This document shows, piece after piece, positions 32,602-41,128 of a DNA stretch of 52,229 bases. Origin of the DNA: JAKOWB01 sp038363005 (GTDB lineage: Bacteria; Pseudomonadota; Alphaproteobacteria; Kiloniellales; JACOMY01). The position numbers were made by a program, and so were the translations under genes. The notes beneath the pieces are model-generated. The model was given only the letters and a program-made list of their open reading frames with translations, did no database searches and was not told the origin of the DNA. The stretch covers positions 1 through 52,229 of the forward strand of contig JBBQBI010000029.1 in assembly GCA_038363005.1 (NCBI GenBank), read 5' to 3'. Position 1 is the first letter of the stretch; every line of letters starts with the position of its first letter.

Positions 32602-33258
32602 TCAGCCGCGCGGCGGCTCGTCCCGGTCTTCGTAGCGCCGCGCTGGGCGCTTGTCGTAGATCGGCAGCGACAGGCCCTTGGCGATGGCCAGGCCACGCAA
32701 ACCGAAGGCGGCGACGAAGCCGGCGGCCAGGCACCAGGGGCGCTCCAGGCCAAGCTGCGCCAGGCCGACATAGACGCCGGCGCCCAACACCGCCGCGGTG
32801 GCATAGATCTCCTTGCGCAGGATCAGCGGCGTCTCGGCGCAGAGGATGTCGCGCACCAGCCCGCCGAAGGCCGCCGACATCAACCCCATGATGACGGCGA
32901 TACCGGGCGAGACGCCGGCCGCCAGCGCCGCCTCGGCGCCCAGCAGGCAGAAGAGCGACAGCCCCGCCGCGTCGGCCCATAGCAGCAGGCGATAGCGGTA
33001 CTCCACCAGGTGCGCGGTGAGGAAGCCTAGCAGCGCGACGCCGGTGGTGATGGCGAGATAGACCGGCTGCTGCACCCAGAAGACCGGGGTCAATCCCAGC
33101 AGCAGGTCGCGCAGCGTGCCGCCGCCGATCCCGGTCACCGTGGCGATCAGCACGAAGCCGAAGAGGTCCATATGCTTGCGCGCCGCGGTCAACGCGCCGG
33201 ACAGCGCGAAGACCGCGACGCCAGCCAGGTCGGTCCAGTAGAGCAAAGCTTCCAGCAT
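32602..33258 (-). CDS. TRIC/YicG family membrane protein (UPF0126)
   Basis: A 218-residue protein made of two related halves, each with three hydrophobic helices. The glycine-rich repeat motif occurs twice: TGIGGGTLRDLLLGLTPVFW near residue 42 and FGGLVRDILCAETPLILRKE near residue 128. This is the signature of the TRIC/YicG group, bacterial members of which form trimeric cation channels, with potassium as the usual ion. The ATG at 33258 gives the standard length; the frame stays open far upstream, antisense to the SH3 protein gene. The gene faces ggt head-on and is divergent from the SH3-domain gene. Confidence 0.85.
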   Translation of the reverse strand: MLEALLYWTDLAGVAVFALSGALTAARKHMDLFGFVLIATVTGIGGGTLRDLLLGLTPVFWVQQPVYLAITTGVALLGFLTAHLVEYRYRLLLWADAAGLSLFCLLGAEAALAAGVSPGIAVIMGLMSAAFGGLVRDILCAETPLILRKEIYATAAVLGAGVYVGLAQLGLERPWCLAAGFVAAFGLRGLAIAKGLSLPIYDKRPARRYEDRDEPPRG

Positions 33259-33345
33259 GGTTTGTCGTCCCCCCGCCCCTGCCGGCTTGGCATCCCGGCC
33301 GGGCTTCCGCCATAGTGTCCGAAATCGGCTTGGGGAGGTTAGGCC

Positions 33346-34080
33346 ATGCGGCCATTGGTGATGCTTGCGCTTGCGATGCTGCTGGCGCTGCCAGTGAGCT
33401 GGGCGCCGCCGGCGCGGGCCGAGCAGGAGGTCGACGAGCCGCTCTACATCCCCGCGATGCTGGTGCGCGAAGGCAACTTCCGCGCCGACCCCTCGACCAA
33501 GAATGCGCCCATCGGCACCTATCCGGCCGGCACCCAGGTGCTGGTCCTGGGCTCGGTGCAGGATAGCCAGCAACGGCCCTGGTACCTGATCCGCCTGTAC
33601 GACACCGGCCAGGAAGGCTGGATGTTCGGCAACCTGCTGCGCGCCCTGCCCGACTTCCCCAATCCACCCAGCGGCCTGGGCATCACCCAGGTCGGCGACT
33701 CGGCGGAGCGCGACCTGCTGGTCGGTAGCCACGGCCTGACGCTGCAATGGATTGGTGTGAAGCAGCAGGGCGAACTGGTGGCCTTCGAGAACCTTGGCCT
33801 GATCTACGTCACCGGCGCCCAGGACGGCAGCGGCCAGGCCCAGGGCGACTGGCTCAAGGTGAAGGGCTACGTCACCCAGGTCGACAAGAACAGCTTCACC
33901 CTGAAGGGCACGGTCGAGTACCACGTGGCCAGCCTGACCGGCCAGGGCAACTGCCGGAAGGAAGGGGTGTATGTCTTCGAGCGCGCCGCCAAGAAAAAGA
34001 ACTGGCGGCTCACCACCACGACCAGTCCCTGCGGCAAGTGGGACCAGTTCATCGACGTCTATGTCCGCGACGAGAAATAG
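33346..34080 (+). CDS. Secreted SH3b-domain protein
   Basis: A 244-residue protein with a signal peptide (RPLVMLALAMLLALPVSW, cleavage after ARA before EQEV). Residues about 38-100 resemble a bacterial SH3 domain (VREGNFRADPSTK ... GTYPAGTQVLVLG ... WYLIRLYDTGQEGWMFGNLL), a fold that often binds peptidoglycan stems or other cell-wall ligands. The remaining ~140 residues have no recognised domain but contain two Cys (NCRKEG and SPCGKW) that could form a disulfide in the periplasm. A GGGGAGG-like ribosome site precedes the ATG. Another secreted protein of unknown role follows after 136 bases. Confidence 0.7.
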   Translation: MRPLVMLALAMLLALPVSWAPPARAEQEVDEPLYIPAMLVREGNFRADPSTKNAPIGTYPAGTQVLVLGSVQDSQQRPWYLIRLYDTGQEGWMFGNLLRALPDFPNPPSGLGITQVGDSAERDLLVGSHGLTLQWIGVKQQGELVAFENLGLIYVTGAQDGSGQAQGDWLKVKGYVTQVDKNSFTLKGTVEYHVASLTGQGNCRKEGVYVFERAAKKKNWRLTTTTSPCGKWDQFIDVYVRDEK

Positions 34081-34216
34081 CATCCGGTTGCAGCCTTCTG
34101 GACGACCCGGCAACGCCAACTTGCCAGGAGCTGACTAAAGCCGTAGGATTTCAAGGCTTAACGGCAACCGGACGGGGCACTCTTGGCGGAGGGCCCGGCT
34201 GGAATTGGGGGATGCC

Positions 34217-34885
34217 ATGTCGAAGTCGACTCTGGCCGGGACCGTCTTGGGACTGGCCCTGCTGTCATTCGCCGCTGCGCTGCCGGCCACCGCGGCCGAC
34301 ACGAAGTATCCGGCCGCGCCAACCACGGCGACGCCGATACCCTCGCCCAGCAACCCGATCGAGCAGAACAACGCCGTCAGCTTCATCAAGCCCGGCGAAG
34401 TGCCCATGCCGCTGGACACGGTCAACACTCAGCGCCTGGCGGTGCCGATGGAGTACCTGCGCGCCGACGGCGTGCGCGACACCCTGGGCGGCATCACCGC
34501 CTACGAGCTGCCGGACGGCCTCTACTTCAAGGTCGTGGTCACGCGCTTCACGCCGGGCTTCAAGGGCTTCAACCTGATGAGCCACGGCAACTGCGATCCC
34601 TTTGCCCGGAACGGCCGGCTGGAGCTGGGCGGCGCCGCCGGCGGCCTCTACAACCCCGCCGGTGCGAAGCAGCACACCGGGCCTTTCGGCGAAGGCTATC
34701 TCGGCTCGCTGCCGAAGACCGAGGCCAACCAGGAGGGCTGGATCTTCATGACCCTGGTGGCGCCACGCCTGAAGCTTGCCGACCTGCGCGGACGTGCCCT
34801 GGTGTTGCGCGAGTACGACGACAACTACAAGTCCAGCCCGCTTGGCGGCGCCGGCGGCATCGCCGCCTGTGGGCTGGTGCGGTAG
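34217..34885 (+). CDS. Secreted protein of unknown function
   Basis: A 222-residue protein I do not recognise. The ATG at 34217 (after GGGGG at 34207-34211) begins a signal peptide (SKSTLAGTVLGLALLSFAAA, cleavage near ATA before ADTKYP); a TTG four codons earlier is the alternative. The mature part has a Pro/Thr-rich linker, then a globular region with two Cys (HGNCDP and IAACGLV) that may pair. No lipobox and no further membrane segment. The preceding 136-base gap holds only a loose long-range inverted repeat (CCGGTTGC 34084-34091, GCAACCGG 34164-34171). Relation to the SH3b neighbour is unknown. Confidence 0.6.
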   Translation: MSKSTLAGTVLGLALLSFAAALPATAADTKYPAAPTTATPIPSPSNPIEQNNAVSFIKPGEVPMPLDTVNTQRLAVPMEYLRADGVRDTLGGITAYELPDGLYFKVVVTRFTPGFKGFNLMSHGNCDPFARNGRLELGGAAGGLYNPAGAKQHTGPFGEGYLGSLPKTEANQEGWIFMTLVAPRLKLADLRGRALVLREYDDNYKSSPLGGAGGIAACGLVR

Positions 34886-34935
34886 TCACCTGCGTCGCCG
34901 CCGCCGGGCACAGCACCCCGAACCGCCTGGACGCT

Positions 34936-34963
34936 TTGCCCACCGGCCCGGCTTTGCTAGCCT
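34936..34963 (+). promoter_or_regulatory. Putative gloB promoter, leaderless type
   Basis: TTGCCC (34936-34941) and TAGCCT (34958-34963) with a 16-base spacer resemble -35 and -10 boxes. The -10 ends nine bases before the gloB ATG (34973), the same distance and nearly the same following bases as at 12431-12445, and no Shine-Dalgarno is present. This implies an mRNA starting at or within two or three bases of the start codon. Confidence 0.45.
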
Positions 34964-34972
34964 CGCGGCCGC

Positions 34973-35752
34973 ATGACACAGCCCACGCTCGACATCGTCC
35001 AGATCCCGGTCCTGGAGGACAACTACGTCTACCTGGCGCATGACCGCCCCAGTGGCGCCACCGCGGTGATCGACCCGGCGGTGGCCGCGCCGGTGCTGGC
35101 GGCGGCGCAGCAGCGCGGCTGGCGCATCAGCCACATCCTGAACACCCACAATCACGGCGACCACGTCGGCGGCAACAAGGCGATCCAGGAGGCCACCGGC
35201 TGCCGCATCTTCGGCTTCGGCCCCGACGCGGCGCGGATCCCCGGCATCACCGACCGCGTCGAGGACGGCCAGCGCGTGCGCCTGGGCGAGGCCGAGGCCG
35301 AGGTCATCTTCGTGCCTGGCCACACCAGCGGCCACATCGCCTATTGGTTCGCCGCCGACCAGGCGCTGTTTTGCGGCGACACGCTTTTCGCGCTGGGCTG
35401 CGGACGCCTGTTCGAAGGCACGCCGCAGCAGATGTGGCCCTCGCTGTCGCGCCTGCGCGCGCTGCCGGACAGCACCCGGGTCTACTGCGCGCACGAATAC
35501 ACCGCGAGCAACCTGCGCTTCGCCCTGACGGTGGAAAGCGACAACGCGGCGCTGCTGGAGCGCGGCGAGCGCGTCACCGCCCTGCGCGCGCAACAGCGCC
35601 CCACCGTGCCCTCGCTGCTGGGCGAGGAGAAGGCCACCAATCCCTTCCTGCGCGCCGACCGCCCCAGCGTGGCGGCGGCCGTGGGACTGCCCCAGGGCGA
35701 CCCGGTTGCCGTGTTCGCCGAAGTCCGTCGCCGAAAGGATGTTTTCCGATGA
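34973..35752 (+). CDS. gloB: Hydroxyacylglutathione hydrolase (glyoxalase II)
   Basis: A 259-residue metallo-beta-lactamase fold enzyme with THNHGDH at residues 58-64 (ligands His59, His61, Asp63, His64), FVPGHTSGHIAYW, FCGDTLFALGCGRLFEG and VYCAHEYTASNLRFA: the full set of dinuclear metal ligands and the glutathione-binding C-terminus ending RRKDVFR. It hydrolyses S-D-lactoylglutathione to lactate and glutathione in methylglyoxal detoxification. Length and motifs are normal. It overlaps the glutathione S-transferase gene by 4 bases, a sensible functional pair, and has a probable leaderless promoter of its own. Confidence 0.95.
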   Translation: MTQPTLDIVQIPVLEDNYVYLAHDRPSGATAVIDPAVAAPVLAAAQQRGWRISHILNTHNHGDHVGGNKAIQEATGCRIFGFGPDAARIPGITDRVEDGQRVRLGEAEAEVIFVPGHTSGHIAYWFAADQALFCGDTLFALGCGRLFEGTPQQMWPSLSRLRALPDSTRVYCAHEYTASNLRFALTVESDNAALLERGERVTALRAQQRPTVPSLLGEEKATNPFLRADRPSVAAAVGLPQGDPVAVFAEVRRRKDVFR

Positions 35753-36360
35753 TTCAGCTCTCCTACGCGGGCACCAGCCCCTTCGTGCGCAAGGTCACGG
35801 TGCTGGCGCTGGAAACCGGCCAGCATGCCAAGCTGGAGCGAGTCACCACCAATCCGTGGAGCGACGAGGACCCGCTGCCGGCGACCAACCCGGTCGGCCG
35901 CATCCCGGCGCTGAAGCTGGAGGACGGCACGGTGCTGGCGGGCTCGCAGCTGGCCTGCGAATACCTCGACTCGCTGCACGGCGGCACCAAGCTCTTCCCG
36001 CCGGCTGGACCGGCGCGCTGGCAGGCGCTGGCGCAGCAGTACCTGGCCGATGGCCTGATGGAAGCCGGCGTCGCCGCGGTGGTAGAGAAGCTGCGCCGGC
36101 CGGAGCAATTCCGCTGGGCTGACTGGATCGCCCGCCAGACGGCGAAGGTCGAGCGCACGCTCGATGCCTTCGAGGCGCAGGCCAAGGCCGGGCAGCTGGC
36201 CGGCCCGATCACCATCGGCACGCTCTCCGTCGCCATCGCGCTGGGCTATGTCGACTTCCGCCTGCCCGAGCTGGCGTGGCGCAAGTCCCGGCCGGCGCTG
36301 GCCGCCTGGGAGGCAGTGATGGCCGAGCGGCCGTCGCTGGCGCAGACCAAGCCGGCCTGA
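35749..36360 (+). CDS. Glutathione S-transferase family protein
   Basis: A 203-residue cytoplasmic GST. The N-terminal thioredoxin-fold half (QLSYAGTSPFVRKVTVLAL, TNPVGRIPALKLEDGTVLAGSQLACEYLD) carries the SPF.RKV active-site region and the cis-Pro/ES-like glutathione-binding segment; the C-terminal half is all-helical (ADWIARQTAKVERTLDAFE). The ATG overlaps the gloB stop by 4 bases, so the longer upstream frame is a shadow. It likely conjugates or reduces electrophiles with glutathione; substrate class not predictable. A small cupin gene starts 10 bases after its stop. Confidence 0.88.
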   Translation: MIQLSYAGTSPFVRKVTVLALETGQHAKLERVTTNPWSDEDPLPATNPVGRIPALKLEDGTVLAGSQLACEYLDSLHGGTKLFPPAGPARWQALAQQYLADGLMEAGVAAVVEKLRRPEQFRWADWIARQTAKVERTLDAFEAQAKAGQLAGPITIGTLSVAIALGYVDFRLPELAWRKSRPALAAWEAVMAERPSLAQTKPA

Positions 36361-36370
36361 GGCTGGCACC

Positions 36371-36796
36371 GTGGAGGATGCGGCGGCGCTGATCCAGCGC
36401 CTCGGCCTGCGGCCGCACCCCGAGGGCGGGCACTATCGTGAGACGCTGCGCGTGGCGGCGGCCGACGGTGGGCGCAGCCCGCTGACCTTGATCTATTTCC
36501 TGCTGCAGGCCGGCGAGGTCTCGCACTGGCACCGCGTCGATGCCACCGAGGTCTGGCACTGGCACGCTGGCGCGCCGCTGGCGCTGTCGGTCGCGGCCGC
36601 CGGCGCGGCGTCGGTCACCCAGCTATTGGGCAACGATCTGGCGGCCGGGCAGGAGCCGCAGCGCGTGGTCCCCAAGGATGCCTGGCAGAGCGCGCGCAGC
36701 CTGGGCGACTGGACGCTCTGCGGCTGCAGCGTGGCGCCCGGCTTCGACTTCGCCGGCTTCGAGCTGGCGCCGCCGGGATGGACTCCGCCAGGCTAG
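36371..36796 (+). CDS. Cupin-5 (DUF985) family protein
   Basis: A 141-residue beta-barrel protein starting with GTG at 36371. GLRPHPEGGHYRETLR, YFLLQAGEVSHWHRVDATEVWHWHAGAPL, VPKDAWQSA and GCSVAPGFDFAGFEL reproduce the DUF985 cupin pattern, with several His that could bind a metal. The family is widespread and its function is not established; some members have been linked to sugar epimerase-like folds. It likely belongs to the gloB-GST transcript. Its TAG stop is shared, on the palindrome CTAG (36793-36796), with the stop of the convergent DMT gene. Confidence 0.85.
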   Translation: MEDAAALIQRLGLRPHPEGGHYRETLRVAAADGGRSPLTLIYFLLQAGEVSHWHRVDATEVWHWHAGAPLALSVAAAGAASVTQLLGNDLAAGQEPQRVVPKDAWQSARSLGDWTLCGCSVAPGFDFAGFELAPPGWTPPG

Positions 36797-37728
36797 GGGG
36801 CGTCCTCGGGTGTCACCGTTCCCGGCGTCGCCACGGCCAGCTTGTCGCGGCCGAACAGCATCTCCTTCGAGGCCAGCAGCGCGCCGCCGATGATCAGCAG
36901 GCAGGCAGCTGCCAGCACCCAGGCCTTGCTGTTCTCGGCATAGCCGAAGGCCAGCAGCAGGACGGTGGAGAGCAGCGGCGCGGCGTAGGACAGCGCGCCC
37001 AGCACCGGCAGGTTGCCGCGCTTGGTGCCGAAGTCCCAGACGAAGAAAGCCAGGCCGACGGGGCCGATGCCAAGGCCAGCAATGGCCCACCACTGGTCGC
37101 CCTCGGGCACCACGGTCTTCTCGAACACCAGGTGGCAGAAGTAGCCGAGGATGGCGACGACACCGCAGAAGCCGCCGACCACCTCGCTCGGCACCTTGGC
37201 CTGCTGGCGGTTGGTGACGCTGTAGGTTGACCAGATCACGGCGCAACCCAGCGCCAGCAGGTAGCCGACCCAGAACTGGCTCTTGAAGGCCAGCTCGCCG
37301 CCGCTGATCAGCAGCGCGGCGCCGAGGAAGCCACCCGCCGCGCCCACCAGGTGGAACCAGCGCAGCCCGCCGCCCGGCAGGAAGGCGGTGAAGAGCACTA
37401 GCAGCAACGGCCAGAGGAAGGCGATGAGCTGCGCCTCCACCGCCGGTGCCTCGTCCAGCGCGTAGAAATAGACGACGTGATAAAAGAACAGCGCCGCCAC
37501 GCCGCGCGCCCAGACCTGCCAGGGCTGGCGCAGCAGGTCGAGCCCACCGAGGCCGCGGCGCAGGATCACCACCAGGTAGACCAGGGTCGCCACCGAGAAG
37601 GTCATGGCCAGCAGCTGGAAGCGCGGCAGGCCGCTCGCCAGCACGGTCAGCAGCGCCAGGGTGGACCACAGCAGGACGGCGATGGCGCCAACCAGGGTCG
37701 CGACGGTGGTCTGGCGATCAGGCTTCAT
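36793..37728 (-). CDS. EamA/DMT family exporter
   Basis: A 311-residue protein with ten hydrophobic helices in two homologous EamA halves (VGAIAVLLWSTLALLTVLAS at the start of the first; LLALGCAVIWSTYSVTNRQQ at the start of the second). The ATG at 37728 is chosen over the upstream frame because the short basic MKPDRQ before helix 1 is the usual DMT opening. The W-S-T wording and AFFVWDFGTKRG resemble the YddG-like aromatic amino acid exporters, but the substrate is a guess. It is divergent from the cyclase gene across 172 bases. Confidence 0.85.
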   Translation of the reverse strand: MKPDRQTTVATLVGAIAVLLWSTLALLTVLASGLPRFQLLAMTFSVATLVYLVVILRRGLGGLDLLRQPWQVWARGVAALFFYHVVYFYALDEAPAVEAQLIAFLWPLLLVLFTAFLPGGGLRWFHLVGAAGGFLGAALLISGGELAFKSQFWVGYLLALGCAVIWSTYSVTNRQQAKVPSEVVGGFCGVVAILGYFCHLVFEKTVVPEGDQWWAIAGLGIGPVGLAFFVWDFGTKRGNLPVLGALSYAAPLLSTVLLLAFGYAENSKAWVLAAACLLIIGGALLASKEMLFGRDKLAVATPGTVTPEDAP

Positions 37729-37834
37729 GGGGGTCCCTCGGCTGTCGCGTACAAAAGCGCCGCGTCCCCCTAGCACGCGCCTTCGCCGGCTGTCATCCCG
37801 GCCCACCCCCGACCGGCGGGCACCGGGCGCTACG

Positions 37835-37864
37835 GTGGCATGACGCGACGGGAACCGCTAGCAT
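37835..37864 (+). promoter_or_regulatory. Candidate promoter of the cyclase gene
   Basis: TAGCAT at 37859-37864 is a good -10 match and lies 36 bases before the ATG; GTGGCA at 37835-37840, 18 bases upstream, is an acceptable -35. Downstream there is a proper leader with GGAGG (37886-37890) ten bases before the start codon, in contrast to the two leaderless cases in this window. Confidence 0.4.
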
Positions 37865-37900
37865 CACGCAATAATCTTTGTCCCCGGAGGCCACCACGGC

Positions 37901-39679
37901 ATGCGTCGCAAGCTTGCCGCCATCCTGACCGCCGATGTGGTCGACTTCTCCCGCCGCATGAGCGAGGACGAGGTCGGCACCTTGGCGTCCGTGCGCCAGC
38001 TGATCGACGGGGCGATCCAGCCGGCGGTGGCGGCGCGCAACGGCGCGATCTTCAAAACCATGGGCGACGGCATACTGGCGATCTTCGACAGCCCGGTGGA
38101 GGCAGTGGACTGCGCCGCCGAGCTGCGCCGCTGCGCCGCCGAGGCATCGCTCGGCCTGCGGCTGGCGGTGCACATGGGCGACGTGATCGCCGAGGGCGGC
38201 GACTACTTCGGCGACGCGGTCAACGTCGCCAAGCGCCTCGAGGGTCTGGGCCAGCCAGGCGAGATCGTGGTGTCCGGCGACGTGTTCCGCGCAGTGCGCC
38301 GCAAGCTGCCGCTGGAGTTCCAGCCGCGCGGCCCGCAGCGCCTGAAGAACATTCCCGACGAGGTCGAGGTCTATGTCGTGCTGAGCGGCGGCGGCGACCC
38401 GCTTGGCGTCGCGCCCTCAATGGCGGCGCCAGCGCTGCGCCGCGCCGGGCCGGCGGCCGGCATAACTGACCGCGCCTCGATCATCGTGCTGCCCTTCATC
38501 AACCTCAGTCACGACGTCGAGCAGGAGTACTTCTGCGACGGCCTGACCCAGGACATCACCACCGACCTGTCGAAGTTCGCCAACCTCTTCGTCTTCGCCG
38601 CCAACTCGGCCTTCACCTACAAGGGCCGCGCCGTACGCCCCTCGGCGCTGGCGGAGGAGCTGGGCGTGCGCTACCTGCTGGAAGGCAGCGTGCAACGCGG
38701 CGGCAAGAAGGTGCGCATCAACGCCCAGCTGATTGAAGCGGAGAGCGAGCAGCACCTCTGGGCCGACCGGGTGGACAGTGCGCTGGACGACATCCTGGAC
38801 GCGCAGGACGATCTGGTACGGCGTTTGGTTTCGGTGCTGAACGTGCGCGTCTCGGCGGCCGAACTGGCGCGTGTCGCCCGCAAGGAGACTGCAGACATCA
38901 GTGCCTACGAGGCCTTTCTGCGTGGCCAAGAGCTCTATTTCGCGCAGCTTGAGAGCAGCGCCGAGAACGAGACTGGCCTGTTGCAGGCGAAAGCCTGGCT
39001 GGAGAAGGCCATTGCACTGGACCCCGATTATGGCCGCGCCTGGTGCTTCCTGGGATACCTGCAGATGAACCGCGTGCTGGACGGCTGGGCCGGGGAGGAA
39101 ACCGCCCGCGAAGCAGAGGAATTCGCCAAGCGCGGTGTCAGCCTACGGCCCGACGACCACGACACGCGCTGGGCGCTGGCCTTTATCTACTCCAGCACCG
39201 GGCGGCCAGAGATGGGCCTGGCGGAGTACCAGAGCGCTGTCGAGCTCAACTCCAACGAGGCCAACATGCTGGCCGAGATGGCGGAAACACTGACCGCCCT
39301 GGGGCGCCATGACGAAGCCGTGGCGGAGGTACACCGCGCCATGGCGCTAAACCCGCATTTCCCCGAATGGTACCGCTGGATGCTCGGCTGGGCGCTGCAT
39401 CACGCGCGGCGCTACGCGGAGTCCAATGCTGAGCTGCAACGCATCCTGAAGCCGAACAACGAGGTGCGCCTGATCATGGCGGCGAACCACGCGCGATTGG
39501 CGAATGGAGAGGCCGGGGCCTGGCACCGGGGCCAGGCCAAGAGTTTGCTCGTGGACTTCAAGAAGCGTCGGCCCGACTGGAGCATCGAGCGCGAACGATC
39601 CACCATCAGCTTCCGGCGAAGTGATGACGAATCGCATTGGTTGGACGGCCTTAGGGCCATCGGCCTTGAGGAGATCTGA
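37901..39679 (+). CDS. Class III adenylate cyclase with TolB-like and TPR segments
   Basis: A 592-residue soluble protein. Residues 1-165 are a class III cyclase domain: metal-binding Asp12 (TADVVDFS) and Asp56 (KTMGDG), transition-state Asn108 and Arg112 (VNVAKRL). Lys52 and Asp105 sit at positions that select adenine, so it should make cAMP. From about residue 190 a TolB/FlgO-like segment follows (IIVLPFINLS, EQEYFCDGLTQDITTDL, YLLEGSVQR, NAQLIEAESEQHLWADR), then TPR repeats from about residue 330 to 530. Such fusions are common in rhizobia and relatives, where the helical repeats probably sense a partner. The helical protein 41 bases downstream may be that partner. Confidence 0.88.
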   Translation: MRRKLAAILTADVVDFSRRMSEDEVGTLASVRQLIDGAIQPAVAARNGAIFKTMGDGILAIFDSPVEAVDCAAELRRCAAEASLGLRLAVHMGDVIAEGGDYFGDAVNVAKRLEGLGQPGEIVVSGDVFRAVRRKLPLEFQPRGPQRLKNIPDEVEVYVVLSGGGDPLGVAPSMAAPALRRAGPAAGITDRASIIVLPFINLSHDVEQEYFCDGLTQDITTDLSKFANLFVFAANSAFTYKGRAVRPSALAEELGVRYLLEGSVQRGGKKVRINAQLIEAESEQHLWADRVDSALDDILDAQDDLVRRLVSVLNVRVSAAELARVARKETADISAYEAFLRGQELYFAQLESSAENETGLLQAKAWLEKAIALDPDYGRAWCFLGYLQMNRVLDGWAGEETAREAEEFAKRGVSLRPDDHDTRWALAFIYSSTGRPEMGLAEYQSAVELNSNEANMLAEMAETLTALGRHDEAVAEVHRAMALNPHFPEWYRWMLGWALHHARRYAESNAELQRILKPNNEVRLIMAANHARLANGEAGAWHRGQAKSLLVDFKKRRPDWSIERERSTISFRRSDDESHWLDGLRAIGLEEI

Positions 39680-39720
39680 AGCCTTAGCAGGATGCGATCA
39701 ACCGACAGGGAGGAGCGATC

Positions 39721-40692
39721 ATGAGCAATACGGCTTTCGTCCGCGCGATGGCGCAGTTCCCGATCCAGGAACAGTCGGACCTCGATCAGGCTGTCCGCAT
39801 CCTTCGCAAGATCCGCCGTCTGCGTCCGAACGGGCAGGTTCCGGCAATAACCTATCCTCGGGCATTGGCTCTCCTCTCTTTTGCCATGCTTACCTCGCTG
39901 CAAGATGGCTGGAGCCGCGACAATGAGGCCGCGTGGGGGCCCTTCACTCACCTGCCGCCTGGCAAGCTGAAGAACCGGGCGCTCAAGCTTGCAAGGCAGG
40001 CGTGGAAGCTGCAGCAGGCGCTGCCCGGCAAGGGCACCTATGACTACGACGTGCTTTGGGCTCTGGCGCTCGCGCTGCTGGCCAACGGCAACTACACCAA
40101 TGCCGAGAAGCGGCTCCGCGAGGCCCTCGCCAAGACCAAGGACTGGAACTGCATCTGCGATTCGGCCGACAGTTTCGTCTACTTGGGCAAGCTGCAGGAC
40201 GTAGCCGGCTCACCCCCCCAGCCCGGCGCGCGCACTTTGGTGGACGGCGCAATCAATGAGGCCCTCAACAAGGTCGAAGACGTGCCGGACTGGTTCCGCT
40301 GGGTCAGCGCCTGGGTCAGCTTCGCAGAGGCAGCCGTTGCTAACGCGGCAAAGAATCCGCAAGAGGAGGCGATCAAGCTGGACCAAGCCATCGCCGAACT
40401 CCGGCAAATCCTGCCCGACGATGACCCGGAAGCACCAATCGACTTTGACGCCGGCGCCCTGCTGGCCGCGGCGGTTCACCGACGCAGCGGGCTGCCCATG
40501 CCACCCCCCGATTGCACGGCCGACGAGGCTCAACGACTGTGGGACCAGTTCCTCGACGAAGTTGCGCAGCGGCGCCGGATCGCCTGGAGCGCCCAGCAAG
40601 AGATGGCGCGTGCCAACTTCGACATCAATAACGCGACGGCCATGACCATCTCCACCTATTGGCGGCAGACGTTGGCCGACCTGGACAAGTAG
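39721..40692 (+). CDS. Helical repeat (TPR-like) protein of unknown function
   Basis: A 323-residue protein, no signal peptide and no membrane segment, with GGGAGGAG (39709-39716 region) as ribosome site 5-8 bases before the ATG. The middle (YDYDVLWALALALLANGNYT, NAEKRLREALAKTKDW, CICDSADSFVYLGKLQDVAG) has the alternating helix pattern and A/G spacing of TPR repeats, continuing in EEAIKLDQAIAELRQIL. Codon use is less G+C-rich at third positions than in most neighbours. It follows the cyclase-TPR gene in the same direction with a 41-base gap, so it may be its partner or effector. It converges on the AhpD-like gene, 6 bases between stops. Confidence 0.6.
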   Translation: MSNTAFVRAMAQFPIQEQSDLDQAVRILRKIRRLRPNGQVPAITYPRALALLSFAMLTSLQDGWSRDNEAAWGPFTHLPPGKLKNRALKLARQAWKLQQALPGKGTYDYDVLWALALALLANGNYTNAEKRLREALAKTKDWNCICDSADSFVYLGKLQDVAGSPPQPGARTLVDGAINEALNKVEDVPDWFRWVSAWVSFAEAAVANAAKNPQEEAIKLDQAIAELRQILPDDDPEAPIDFDAGALLAAAVHRRSGLPMPPPDCTADEAQRLWDQFLDEVAQRRRIAWSAQQEMARANFDINNATAMTISTYWRQTLADLDK

Positions 40693-40698
40693 CCGCCC

Positions 40699-41103
40699 CT
40701 ACTCCGGCACCTTTCGGAACACCTCGTCCACCGGCACCTGGTAGCCGGTGGCCAGGCGGTTGGTCTCGTTGGCCATGCCGACGATGGCCATGACCTCGCC
40801 CAGCTGGTCCTCGGTCATGCCCTTGGTGCGGGCGGCGGCGGTGTGGGAGCGCACGCAGTATTCGCAGCCGTTGGTCGCCGAGACCGCGAGGTAGATCAGC
40901 TCCTTCACCATGGGATCGAGGGCGCCCGGCGCCATCACCTGCTTCACGCTCTCCCAGGTGCGCTTCAAGGTCGGCGGGTGGTGCGCCAGCGCGCGCCAGA
41001 AGTTGTTGATGAAGTCGGTCTTGCGGGTGGCGCGGATGTCGGCATAGACGGCGCGCACCTCGGCACCGGCGTGTTCGTCGTCGACCAGGCGGACGGTGGA
41101 CAT
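40699..41103 (-). CDS. Carboxymuconolactone decarboxylase / AhpD family protein
   Basis: A 134-residue all-helical protein with the AhpD redox motif CEYCVRSH near residues 80-87, preceded by ELIYLAVSATNG. The CxxC with His three residues on is the catalytic set of alkylhydroperoxidase D-like enzymes that reduce peroxides with a thiol partner; other members are decarboxylases without the CxxC. So a peroxidase-like or oxidoreductase role is more likely than muconolactone decarboxylation. The ATG at 41103 is chosen since the frame further upstream runs into the palindromic repeat. Confidence 0.85.
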   Translation of the reverse strand: MSTVRLVDDEHAGAEVRAVYADIRATRKTDFINNFWRALAHHPPTLKRTWESVKQVMAPGALDPMVKELIYLAVSATNGCEYCVRSHTAAARTKGMTEDQLGEVMAIVGMANETNRLATGYQVPVDEVFRKVPE

Positions 41104-41128
41104 GAGGGGTCTCCTGCTGAGGCGCCCG

